From JADFNO01 sp965369945 (lineage in GTDB: Bacteria; Planctomycetota; Phycisphaerae; Phycisphaerales; SM1A02): a stretch of DNA of 28,316 bases. The notes under the pieces are model-generated. The model was not told the DNA's origin. It saw only the letters and a list, made by a program, of their open reading frames with translations, and searched no databases. Of this stretch, positions 1-6,583 are shown one piece after another. The position numbers were made by a program, and so were the translations under genes. The DNA is taken from NCBI GenBank assembly GCA_965369945.1, contig CBDUST010000018.1, positions 1 to 28,316 on the forward strand, read 5' to 3'. Positions within the stretch are counted from its first letter, which is position 1. Every line of letters starts with the position of its first letter.

Positions 1-848
1 CAATCGCCGGTGAACACTTCGACCGCGGGACCGGTCATGCAAACGTGATTGGTCTTCTCGTCCCAGTGCAACTGCAACGCGCCGCCGGGCAGGTGAACGA
101 GCAGTTTGCGATCGGTGCGATTGGTGACGACGCCGGCTACGCAGACGGCGCACGCCCCGGTTCCGCAGGCTTGCGTCGCGCCGCTGCCGCGCTCCCACGT
201 GCGCATCCTCACTTCTCCGCGTGATTCAACCTGCACAAAATGGCTATTGACGCGCTCCGGGAAAGCTCCGTGCCGTTCGAGTTTCGGGCCGATACATTCC
301 AAATCGATTTCGCTCAGATCGTCAACGTAAATCACCGCATGTGGATTGCCCACTGAAACGAACGTGGCCTTAACCGGTTCATTCTCCACGTCAAGCCGAT
401 AGGTTGGTCCCTCGCCGCCGGAAAGTTGTTTCGCATCGATCGGAATCGCAGCAAGTTCGAGATTCGGCTGGCCCATATCGACCGTGACCATTTCCACAGC
501 CCCGTTGCCATCGACTGTGTACTCAAGCGACAGCATACCTGCACCGGTCTCGATGCGCATCGGTTGGGTCTTGCACAGATCATGATCATGGGCGTACTTG
601 CAGACACAGCGAATCCCGTTGCCGCACATCTGAGATTCCGAACCGTCCGCATTGAACATGCGCATGCGCAGGTCCGCTTGCTGGGCATCCTCCGGCGGCA
701 GAATCAGGATCAAACCATCGCCACCAACACCGGTGTGTCGATCGGCAATGGCGCGCGATAACGACGCAGGATCGGCGACAGTCTCAGCGAAACCGTTGAT
801 ATAGATGTAGTCGTTACCGATGCCGTGCATCTTGGTGAAGCGCACCAT
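1..848 (-). CDS. dapF: Diaminopimelate epimerase (partial, C-terminus cut by window edge)
   Basis: Converts LL- to meso-diaminopimelate in the cytoplasm, the last step before the lysine and peptidoglycan branch. The minus-strand frame is open from an ATG at 848-846 to the window edge, giving 282 full codons; family members are about 275-290 aa, so only a few residues are missing. The protein starts MVRFTKMHGIGNDY, the usual DapF N-terminus. The two catalytic cysteines are visible: Cys75 in MCGNG and Cys228 in ACGTGAC. The phosphate-loop-like GNPHAV (about 167-172) and ERGSGATQACGTG (219-231) are also present. It lies 34 bp downstream of the M48 protease gene on the same strand and may be co-transcribed with it. 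A meso-DAP pathway fits a peptidoglycan-containing diderm. The family call is secure; the exact end is not visible. Confidence 0.96.
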   Translation of the reverse strand, partial: MVRFTKMHGIGNDYIYINGFAETVADPASLSRAIADRHTGVGGDGLILILPPEDAQQADLRMRMFNADGSESQMCGNGIRCVCKYAHDHDLCKTQPMRIETGAGMLSLEYTVDGNGAVEMVTVDMGQPNLELAAIPIDAKQLSGGEGPTYRLDVENEPVKATFVSVGNPHAVIYVDDLSEIDLECIGPKLERHGAFPERVNSHFVQVESRGEVRMRTWERGSGATQACGTGACAVCVAGVVTNRTDRKLLVHLPGGALQLHWDEKTNHVCMTGPAVEVFTGD

Positions 849-882
849 AAGTCAGTCTCTTCCATGTCCGAGTCGAGCCGGC

Positions 883-2331
883 TCATCCAACAAACAATAG
901 ATAGGCGACAGTGAGCCCCAAGGCGATTGCCGCGATCAGTTTGATCCATTTCACCTGCCGATCGATCGGAAGCGTCGCAGCGTCACGGCCTATGAGCGAG
1001 GCAAGGTATTGCGATCGAAAGGCGATGGAGCCGTGCCGCCAGCTATTGCGTGTCAGCGGCACCGCTTGGAGGCGGGCGATGGTATGCAAGGTTTGCTGCA
1101 TCGTCTGGACCGATTCGACAGTGATGGTCGGGCAGGCCGACTTGGATTCGCCGTCGGCATCCGAGGGGAATTGACTGAGATGTTGCACAGCGAAGGTGTC
1201 GGCTTGTCGTTCGAAGCGCCGCGAGACCCACCCGAAAACTGCAAAGAGCAACACTACGGCCATGACGGTACCCAACAGTTCGACGCGAGACGCGTTGGGG
1301 AGAGCTGTATCCACATCCGATGACGCCAACAGGAAGACGACGACGCCAAAGATGAGGCTGGTGGCCGAGATCGTCGCGAATAGCGACGCGATCAGCCAAG
1401 GAATGTGATGATGACGTACGTGCCCGATCTCGTGGGCCATGACGGCCTGGATCTGTCGGCGCGGGAGCGACTCCAGCAGCGCATCCGTGAGCAGGACATA
1501 CCGCAGCCGGCCGATCAAGCCCATGACGGCGGCGTTGAGCATTGATCCGCCGGTCTTCCACACCAGCAATCGCCTCACCTTGACTTGGTGGGCGCGGCAG
1601 ACATCGAGCAGATCGTCATGGATGGGATTGTCGGGCATGGGCACAACGCCCAGCACCAGTCTCGCCATCAGCGGAGCAAAGACAAAGACGGTAAGCCCAG
1701 CCGCCAGGGTGCCAAAATCAGCAGCCGAGGCGAACCATTGGCGGTCCGACCACGGCGCGAGCGACAGATCAATGATCTCAGAGAGCGTGAGGATCGCCAG
1801 CAACGGTACGAGCAGCAAAAGAACGTGCATACGCGCTTGCAGCAACACATATCTGCCACGACTTGGCGCCGGGTAGATCGGCTGACCTAGGTCCAGGCGA
1901 CGAAACAAGACCGCGTCGCGGATCCGCCGCTCAATCGGGTAGTACGCCCACCAAGTTCCCAGGTAGCCCAGCAGAGGCGGAGCAATCGTCAATATCTCGT
2001 CGACGATGATGAGGTTCCCCACGGCGCCGCGCACAGTCCCCAACCAGCCGAAGGTGAGCACGGCAACGCCATGATTGACTAGGATCAGCAAGCGAGCCCC
2101 GCGGACCAACCTCTCAGCGGCCAGTACGGCCCGAGGGGTATCGCCGCGGCCTAGCCTGCGGTCACACCACCACAACCCGCCGATCGTCAAGCTCAACAGC
2201 ACGAGCACTGGTCCGCAGGCCAGAGCCGTCACCGACCAGGGCCCAAGCGACCAACCGTCGTCCGGCGCGAGCCGTAGGCCTCCATCCCAGGCGAGCAAAA
2301 CTGCGATGAGGAGGATGGGGAAAAGCTGCAT
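883..2331 (-). CDS. M48 family membrane zinc metalloprotease
   Basis: A 482-aa polytopic membrane protein of the Ste24/HtpX-like M48 peptidase family. Hydrophobic segments lie near residues 3-15, 32-55, 80-100, 110-130, 168-188, 208-230, 312-337, 352-369 and 462-481. The zinc site is clear: HEIGH at 300-304 (His300, Glu301, His304) within VMAHEIGHVRHHH, and the third ligand Glu374 in RRFERQADTFA, matching the family's ExxxD pattern (Asp378). Such enzymes cut membrane or misfolded proteins. The start is the ATG at 2331. It sits 57 bp after the lipoprotein gene and 34 bp before dapF, all on the minus strand, so an operon is likely. The substrate is unknown. It is longer than bacterial HtpX (about 290 aa) and closer to Ste24-size proteins. 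Confidence 0.9.
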   Translation of the reverse strand: MQLFPILLIAVLLAWDGGLRLAPDDGWSLGPWSVTALACGPVLVLLSLTIGGLWWCDRRLGRGDTPRAVLAAERLVRGARLLILVNHGVAVLTFGWLGTVRGAVGNLIIVDEILTIAPPLLGYLGTWWAYYPIERRIRDAVLFRRLDLGQPIYPAPSRGRYVLLQARMHVLLLLVPLLAILTLSEIIDLSLAPWSDRQWFASAADFGTLAAGLTVFVFAPLMARLVLGVVPMPDNPIHDDLLDVCRAHQVKVRRLLVWKTGGSMLNAAVMGLIGRLRYVLLTDALLESLPRRQIQAVMAHEIGHVRHHHIPWLIASLFATISATSLIFGVVVFLLASSDVDTALPNASRVELLGTVMAVVLLFAVFGWVSRRFERQADTFAVQHLSQFPSDADGESKSACPTITVESVQTMQQTLHTIARLQAVPLTRNSWRHGSIAFRSQYLASLIGRDAATLPIDRQVKWIKLIAAIALGLTVAYLLFVG

Positions 2332-2388
2332 GATTTACTACGTTCGCAGCGTCCAACGTCTCAGCGTGCGGATCCCTTGGCACCGGCA

Positions 2389-3849
2389 TCATCGGCCCTG
2401 CGCGACCGGTTGTTGCCGTTTGATCTCTCCCAGATCGACGATGACTCTGCCATGGCGATAGAAGTCGACGTTCAGGGTGTCCTTGGAAACGAACGTAAAG
2501 ACGAGGCAGTTGGTGCGTGTGTTGTCCGCGTAGTTCAGATCGCCGATGCCGGGGCCAGCGTGTTCCGAGTTGCGATGCTCCTGGACATGGTTGTGAAAGT
2601 GGAAGACGCTGGTATAGCCCGCATCCATCATCGCCTGCGGTGCGTCGAACCGATTGTCGGCTGTACGAAAGCGAGGCGGGAACTCCAGAAGCTCAAAGCG
2701 GCCCTGCTCGTCGAGGCCGATCACACCGCCGTATTCGCAGGATTGATCGTCGTGATCGCGGTCGGCATAGTCGAACAAGTGATCGACCACTTGTTCGGTT
2801 CGCAGCGCTCGGACGGCTAAGAGCATGGCCGCCAAGTCGCCCCAGGTCAGCTTGCCGCGATGCTCGCTAAGACTTTGGCCGTAAGCGCCTGGGAAACCTA
2901 CGAAGCGTCGGGAGTTGATATGAACCTCACTGGCGAGAATATGCTCCCTAACCCGCTCTTGCAGCGTCTCGATGGATGCATTCAACAGCCACGGATCATG
3001 GATCGAGGCGGCCACAACGATGGGTACCGCTCGCAGCTCCAACTCCCGACGGCGGGCCTCGGATAGTTGGGCCACGGCCTGGACCGCTTGCGACCAGAAC
3101 TGGGCCCGCTGAGGTTGGCGCAACTTGCGCATCCAACGGATCTCCTCGCGGTTGCGCGGCACCAACCCAAGCTCCGCCGCGCCGGCCCGCAGATCGATCA
3201 GCATTGGATCGTCCGGGCCGACCGTAACATCGGCGAGCAGGTCGACGAGACGATCGCGGTATCCAAGTCGATGCAGCAGCTCCCAGCACCGCCTGCGCAG
3301 CCCCTGCTGGTGAACCTTCTTGGACTCAACGAAAAGGTCAAAGACCACATCCACCACGTTCTCGCGGCCATGAAGGCTCACCAACGCGTCGTACTCAACT
3401 CGATCGAGGTCTTCGACGAAGCCTATGCGATTGGCCCAAGCACTGATCAGGGCCAGACTCAAATCCCGCCAGCCGTTCTCGGCGATGACGGCACAAAGCC
3501 GCTCAGCCCAGGCACGGGCGCGCAACCGCGGCAACCGCTGGCGGATGGTGCGCTTCAACCCTTCCAGATCGGAACGGGCCAGCCGGGTTAGGGCCTCTTC
3601 ACGAACGCTCATAATGAATCCCGGTCGCCAGATCATGTCATGCAGCGCGTCTTTGTAGTCTTGGTCCTCCGCCTGAGCATCGAGCATTTCCATGGCCGCA
3701 AGATGGTTCCGCGGGCTGGTCTGGGTGGCGTGGAGGGTGGCCAGGGGATCCTGGACGATCGGTGGCCCCGCGCATGCCGTCCACAGCGAAAGGACAGTCA
3801 GGGCACACAGGCTCAGGGTGAACTGGTTTGGCTTGCGACTGATGAACAT
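2389..3849 (-). CDS. Exported (lipo)protein with helical repeats and a JAMM/DUF4329-like C-terminal domain
   Basis: A 486-aa protein of unrecognised function. The N-terminus has basic residues, then a hydrophobic stretch (10-26) ending in LWTAC. Cys26 could be lipidated, although Trp at -3 departs from the usual lipobox. Residues about 45-310 are helix-rich with repeated Leu/Ala/Arg patterns like HEAT-type repeats (RLARSDLEGLKRTIRQRL, SVREEALTRLAR). The C-terminal 130 residues look different: CEYGGVIGLDEQGRFELLEF (371-390), HFHNHVQEH (417-425) and AGPGIGDLNYAD (431-442). That order (Glu, His-x-His, Asp followed by a small residue and Ala) resembles the JAMM/MPN metal site, with Gly where the motif's Ser usually sits. 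Domain identity is an inference. It is the first gene of a minus-strand unit with the M48 protease and dapF. The start ATG is at 3849. Confidence 0.7.
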   Translation of the reverse strand: MFISRKPNQFTLSLCALTVLSLWTACAGPPIVQDPLATLHATQTSPRNHLAAMEMLDAQAEDQDYKDALHDMIWRPGFIMSVREEALTRLARSDLEGLKRTIRQRLPRLRARAWAERLCAVIAENGWRDLSLALISAWANRIGFVEDLDRVEYDALVSLHGRENVVDVVFDLFVESKKVHQQGLRRRCWELLHRLGYRDRLVDLLADVTVGPDDPMLIDLRAGAAELGLVPRNREEIRWMRKLRQPQRAQFWSQAVQAVAQLSEARRRELELRAVPIVVAASIHDPWLLNASIETLQERVREHILASEVHINSRRFVGFPGAYGQSLSEHRGKLTWGDLAAMLLAVRALRTEQVVDHLFDYADRDHDDQSCEYGGVIGLDEQGRFELLEFPPRFRTADNRFDAPQAMMDAGYTSVFHFHNHVQEHRNSEHAGPGIGDLNYADNTRTNCLVFTFVSKDTLNVDFYRHGRVIVDLGEIKRQQPVAQGR

Positions 3850-3948
3850 GCGGGTAGTGTACCGGGCGCGCTCATCGGCGGTGGCCGTCCATGCAAGTTC
3901 ACCCTAGGATTAGGGTACCGCGGGCATTGCGGTTGTGGAACACGGAAA

Positions 3949-4224
3949 ATGTCACGGAACGAGCGGCAAACACTGGCGAGCAGGCCGTTGGGATCTACCT
4001 TGCACGAACGCGTTGAAAGGATTCTCGATCTCATTCGCCCCTCCGTGCAGTCAGATGGAGGCGACGTGGAGCTGGTCGATATCACTGAAGAGGGCGTGGT
4101 GCGTGTACGATTCCTCGGGGCCTGCGTAGACTGCCCATCCAGCGAGATGACCCTCAAGATGGGAATCGAGCGGAATCTCAAGCAACACGTCCCGGAAGTG
4201 ACAGCCGTCGTTTCTGTGATTTAA
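3949..4224 (+). CDS. NifU-like C-terminal domain protein (Fe-S cluster scaffold/carrier)
   Basis: A 91-aa protein consisting almost only of the NifU C-terminal domain, which carries or assembles Fe-S clusters in the cytoplasm. Residues 18-91 fit the domain: LHERVERILDLIRPSVQSDGG, then DVELVDITEEGVVRVRFLGAC and CPSSEMTLKMGIE. The two cluster-binding cysteines are Cys59 and Cys62 in GACVDC. The frame stays open far upstream (to 3640), but that part is antisense to the lipoprotein gene and lacks domain similarity. The ATG at 3949, after a GGAA-containing stretch, gives the size expected for stand-alone NfuA/NifU-type proteins. It is transcribed away from the minus-strand lipoprotein gene, with 99 bp between starts. 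The stop codon lies inside a perfect 9-bp inverted repeat. Which apoproteins it serves cannot be told. Confidence 0.92.
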   Translation: MSRNERQTLASRPLGSTLHERVERILDLIRPSVQSDGGDVELVDITEEGVVRVRFLGACVDCPSSEMTLKMGIERNLKQHVPEVTAVVSVI

Positions 4225-4246
4225 CATCTTTAGTTACAAGATGTTA
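4222..4246 (+). promoter_or_regulatory. Perfect 9-bp inverted repeat at the end of the NifU-like gene
   Basis: TAACATCTT (4222-4230) and AAGATGTTA (4238-4246) are exact reverse complements separated by 7 bases. The left arm contains the TAA stop codon of the NifU-like gene. No U-run follows, and the stem is A+T rich, so it is a poor intrinsic terminator. It could be an mRNA 3'-end hairpin or a regulator's operator upstream of csrA. Confidence 0.45.
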
Positions 4247-4366
4247 CCTCGTCCATCGGCATTTCATACGGCTGGATGTCCTACCCAGACATTGCCCGAA
4301 AACTGGCAATAGTTGCTGACTGGGCTGAGGATTTCGTGTATCCTACCTGCCGGTGGGATCGTGCAT

Positions 4367-4392
4367 GATCGCGCGATCGAATGGGCAGGAGG
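4367..4392 (+). promoter_or_regulatory. csrA leader: palindrome followed by strong Shine-Dalgarno with GGA
   Basis: A 12-bp perfect palindrome GATCGCGCGATC (4367-4378) lies 8 bases before AGGAGG (4387-4392), which is 8 bases from the csrA ATG at 4401. The GGA inside this ribosome binding site has the core that CsrA proteins bind in mRNA, so feedback control of its own translation is possible. That is an inference from the family; the sequence only shows the motif and its position. Confidence 0.5.
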
Positions 4393-4400
4393 TCCAAAGC

Positions 4401-4625
4401 ATGCTTGTCATTTCCAGACGAGAAGGGGAAGAGGTCGTGATCGGGGATCCCAGCAATCCCTACGGCATCGTGAAGGTCGCGTCGATCAAAGGTGAGCGGG
4501 TCCGGCTGGCGTTCGAGTTTCCCCGTCATATCGACGTCCATCGACGCGAGGTCGCCGATCAAATTACCGCGGCCGATCCGACCGTCGTGGGCACAATCCG
4601 CCCCGCCAGCGGCGACGGCAACTAG
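4401..4625 (+). CDS. csrA: Carbon storage regulator CsrA (RNA-binding translational regulator)
   Basis: A 74-aa protein with the full CsrA core. It starts MLVISRREGEEVVIGD (family: MLxLxRKxGExIxIGD), continues with VKVASIKGERVRLAFEFP, and has PRHIDVHRREV (41-51), the conserved segment with the RNA-contacting Arg (Arg48). CsrA dimers bind GGA motifs in mRNA leaders and change translation or stability. In many bacteria they control motility, biofilm and secretion systems. Residues 11-29 hold a slightly longer loop (DPSNPYGIVKV) than in E. coli CsrA. The ATG at 4401 is fixed by AGGAGG at 4387-4392; an in-frame upstream ATG at 4353 lacks such a site and family similarity. No fliW, its usual antagonist partner in flagellar loci, is next to it. 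Confidence 0.95.
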   Translation: MLVISRREGEEVVIGDPSNPYGIVKVASIKGERVRLAFEFPRHIDVHRREVADQITAADPTVVGTIRPASGDGN

Positions 4626-4746
4626 CGCAATTTGCCCCGGGGACGTAGCGGCGGCGCACTGGTTGTCCGACGACCACGTCGGATTCGCCGTTCTCGAAAG
4701 CCTGATCAACGCCAGTCGCTCTTCCATGAAGATTCGTAGCCCACAT

Positions 4747-4849
4747 AAAAATGGGACTTATCCCCATTTCTACTAGAAGAATGGGACTGAGAAAATGGGA
4801 CTTATCCCCATTTTAGTTGTCGCCCCATTCTTGATTGGACTCAGTCCCA
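4747..4849. repeat. REP-like cluster: two direct copies of a hairpin plus an inverted pair
   Basis: Two copies of a 22-base direct repeat containing AATGGGACTTATCCCCATTT lie at 4748-4769 and 4793-4814. Each copy is itself able to fold (AAATGGG pairing with CCCATTT). A third related unit TGGGACTGAG (4782-4791) has an exact reverse complement CTCAGTCCCA at 4840-4849. The layout resembles REP/BIME-type elements mobilised by Y1 (RAYT) transposases. No transposase is adjacent. It occupies most of the stretch between csrA and the mraZ terminator; the rest (4626-4746, 4850-4892) shows nothing recognisable. Confidence 0.75.
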
Positions 4850-4892
4850 ATCATGCCCGGACTGACCAAATCCGTGGCATGCCAGGGAGCGC

Positions 4893-4931
4893 AAGAAAAG
4901 CTCGCAGCATGTGGTGGGACACGCTGCGAGC
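4893..4931 (-). terminator. Intrinsic terminator of the mraZ unit
   Basis: On the minus strand GCTCGCAGC (4931-4923) pairs perfectly with GCTGCGAGC (4908-4900) across a 14-base loop and is followed by TTTTCTT (4899-4893). This is a classic Rho-independent terminator. It lies 34 bp after the stop codon of the small ORF downstream of mraZ. Confidence 0.8.
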
Positions 4932-4965
4932 GGAGGGAAGGGAACATCAGGCTCGTCCGGTAGGG

Positions 4966-5313
4966 TCAGGAGAGCCTAGTGGCAGGAAAGCCTCCGACCC
5001 GGGTGGGGGCCGGAGACGAACGGAATGATGGCGTGGGCATCGTGGCCCGTTGCCGCCCATCGGCTGTAGCCGATGCGCCTCTTCGCCGCACCAACGCATC
5101 GCCAAGCTCGTTTGTCCCGGGTCCTCCCTGACCATTCGGAACGTTGTTCGAAGAACTGACCGACGAGTGGGCGGTCGTTTGGGGAGATCGGTTCGGATCC
5201 ATCCTCAGGCTGAGCTTCCATGCTCTGCCATCCGACTCCCTGTGTCCGTGTTGGACCTTGGCTTGAGCGGGTCCCCGCCGGGCACGGGCCGCGGATTGCC
5301 GTGCTCGGGTCAT
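4966..5313 (-). CDS. Possible small basic protein, translationally coupled to mraZ
   Basis: An unrecognised frame of 115 aa. Its ATG (5313-5311) overlaps the mraZ stop as ATGA, and it ends 34 bp before a strong terminator, which suggests it is a real second gene of the mraZ unit. The product begins MTRARQSAARARRG and is rich in Arg, Ser, Ala and Pro, probably disordered, with no family motif seen. In most bacteria the gene after mraZ is rsmH, and nothing resembling it is here. The frame continues upstream through mraZ as a shadow, so the openness is partly by chance. It may instead be a long 3' untranslated region. Confidence is therefore low to moderate. Confidence 0.4.
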   Translation of the reverse strand: MTRARQSAARARRGPAQAKVQHGHRESDGRAWKLSLRMDPNRSPQTTAHSSVSSSNNVPNGQGGPGTNELGDALVRRRGASATADGRQRATMPTPSFRSSPAPTRVGGFPATRLS

Positions 5314-5792
5314 GCTTGGGGATCGCGTTCGGGTCGCGACTGCTCGATGAGGGTTTGCCGTGCGCGGTGAAAGATCGTCGTTCTGTCCGCTTGTTTCTCG
5401 AGTCGTCTTTGTGCCCATTGGCCTGGGTCGCGAAGCTCCAGATGGTCGCGCACCCCCAGGATCATCACCTTGGACTGGATGCCGGCGGCTTCGAGCATCG
5501 GCTTTGGCAACCGAATACGGCCGGTCTTGTCCAACTCCAGCCATCGGGCAGTCGGGAAGGTAATCTCGTCGAACTCCATCATCTCCTCGGCCGGCAGAAG
5601 CGAAGCCTCGATCGCACCGGCCATCCGCTCGAATGTCCGCTCCGGCCACAGCCACAGCGCGTCGTTGGGGCCGACCGTCACATAGAACGCCAGCCCGTCC
5701 CGATCGGGATTGAGTCGCGAGCGAATCTCGGCGGGTATTGCCAGTCGCTGCTTTGCGTCGATGGTGTACTCGTATTCGCCTGTAAAAAGCAC
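5310..5792 (-). CDS. mraZ: Transcriptional regulator MraZ
   Basis: A 160-aa protein with two SpoVT/AbrB-like halves typical of MraZ. The first half is LFTGEYEYTIDAKQRLAIPAE (family: FxGxxxhxlDxKGRlxiPaxfR); the second is ARWLELDKTGRIRLPKPMLE followed by VMILGVRDHLELRDPGQW. MraZ is a DNA-binding repressor or activator of the division and cell wall (dcw) cluster and usually controls its own gene. The start is the GTG at 5792-5790, giving LFTGEYEY directly after it; an overlapping ATG at 5796 is in a different frame. Three 10-bp repeats upstream fit MraZ boxes. The usual neighbours rsmH, ftsL and ftsI are absent, so this mraZ is separated from a dcw cluster. The C-terminal 30 residues are charged and variable. 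Confidence 0.95.
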   Translation of the reverse strand: MLFTGEYEYTIDAKQRLAIPAEIRSRLNPDRDGLAFYVTVGPNDALWLWPERTFERMAGAIEASLLPAEEMMEFDEITFPTARWLELDKTGRIRLPKPMLEAAGIQSKVMILGVRDHLELRDPGQWAQRRLEKQADRTTIFHRARQTLIEQSRPERDPQA

Positions 5793-5840
5793 GCATTCCT
5801 GCCTCGGCTAGATAGCGGCAGAAGTTAACCCATAGCTCGC

Positions 5841-5870
5841 CACTTTGCAACACCTTTCCCCACCTTTCCT
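5841..5870 (-). promoter_or_regulatory. Three tandem 10-bp MraZ boxes upstream of mraZ
   Basis: Read on the minus strand, three consecutive 10-base units are AGGAAAGGTG (5870-5861), GGGAAAGGTG (5860-5851) and TTGCAAAGTG (5850-5841). Each ends in AAAGGTG or AAAGTG. MraZ boxes known from other bacteria are direct repeats of a GTGGG or AAAGTG core at about 10-bp spacing, so these are probable MraZ operators for autoregulation. A possible -10 element CATTAT lies immediately upstream (5876-5871), which would place the boxes across the transcription start. Confidence 0.75.
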
Positions 5871-5876
5871 CATAAT

Positions 5877-6106
5877 GGCGGCACATTGCACACGCCCCGG
5901 CAAGGCAAACCCACCGTAAGTCACAGTCACAGCATTAGTTGAGCCAATTGCCTACCACGAAAAAAATTGCCTCGGACCGCTCGATCGTAGGTCAGGCGCC
6001 CCCATCGCCCAGCCGATCTCACCTGTGATCGATCCCCCGGGAAAGGTGCCGGTGATCCGTGCGCTCGTGCCATAACCCCGGCCAGCACCCTATTGCGGCA
6101 GATCAA
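5877..6106. other. Intergenic region between mraZ and the flavin reductase gene
   Basis: About 230 bp beyond the mraZ boxes. It must hold the promoters of the divergent mraZ and flavin reductase genes. It has an A-tract (near 5960-5966) and a CCCGGG-containing stretch near 6037. I see no RNA gene or further convincing repeat. Confidence 0.4.
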
Positions 6107-6580
6107 ATGGTTGGCGAGCTACCACGAGCACTTGGCCAGATTCCTTCCGGCCTTTTCCTGCTAACGACGGCGTACGACGGACACCGTAGCGGTGTCCTGG
6201 TCAATTGGGTCCAGCAATGCGCGGCAAAGCCGCCCATGGTCATCGTCGCCATGTCCAAAGGTCTGCCCGTTGAGCCGCTGATACGCGACAGTCGATGTTT
6301 CGCCCTGTGTCAAATCGCAGAAGACGACCGGCTCTTGCAGCGGAAATTTGCGACGCCGCCGGACGCCCGGGAGGACCCCTTCGTCACCCTTCAGACGATT
6401 GAAGCGCCCAGCGGCGCTCCGATCGTCAAGCGAGCAGTCGCGTATCTGGATTGCGAACTCGTTCGGCACATTGACCTTGAGACCGATCATGCCTTATACG
6501 TTGGCAAGGTTCACCAGGGCGGCGTGCTCAACGACGGGCGACCGGCTGTGTTCCTGCGCGACAACGGTCTGGTTGCGTAA
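6107..6580 (+). CDS. Flavin reductase family (FMN-binding) protein
   Basis: A 157-aa flavin reductase-like domain protein. It has the family's opening LPRALGQIPSGLFLLTTAYDG, then the FMN-contacting region SGVLVNWVQQCAAKPPMVIVAMSKG, and later AYLDCELVRHIDLETDHALYVGKVHQGG, the conserved (A)xLECxLxxxxxxGDHxLFVGxVxxG pattern. Such proteins bind FMN and reduce it with NAD(P)H, or act as flavin-dependent oxidoreductases. The substrate is unknown. A GTG at 6059 in the same frame would add 16 residues without similarity; the ATG at 6107 starts right before the domain. It converges on the glycosyltransferase gene with a gap of 3 bp. Confidence 0.88.
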   Translation: MVGELPRALGQIPSGLFLLTTAYDGHRSGVLVNWVQQCAAKPPMVIVAMSKGLPVEPLIRDSRCFALCQIAEDDRLLQRKFATPPDAREDPFVTLQTIEAPSGAPIVKRAVAYLDCELVRHIDLETDHALYVGKVHQGGVLNDGRPAVFLRDNGLVA

Positions 6581-6583
6581 ACC

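Noticed and set aside
332..688. 118-aa minus-strand frame in the dapF region
   Set aside because: It is in a different frame from dapF, whose frame has both catalytic cysteine motifs and full family similarity.
3640..3948. N-terminal extension of the NifU-like protein
   Set aside because: The extension is antisense to the lipoprotein gene and has no domain similarity; the ATG at 3949 gives the normal size.
4747..4814. Two spaced repeats considered as a short CRISPR array
   Set aside because: Only two copies, each a near palindrome with a 23-base gap that itself holds a related unit, and no cas gene nearby; it fits REP-like elements better.
5314..5886. Upstream part of the long 306-aa minus-strand frame through mraZ
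   Set aside because: This part is an alternative frame of mraZ itself. Only the part after the ATGA overlap is kept as a possible gene.
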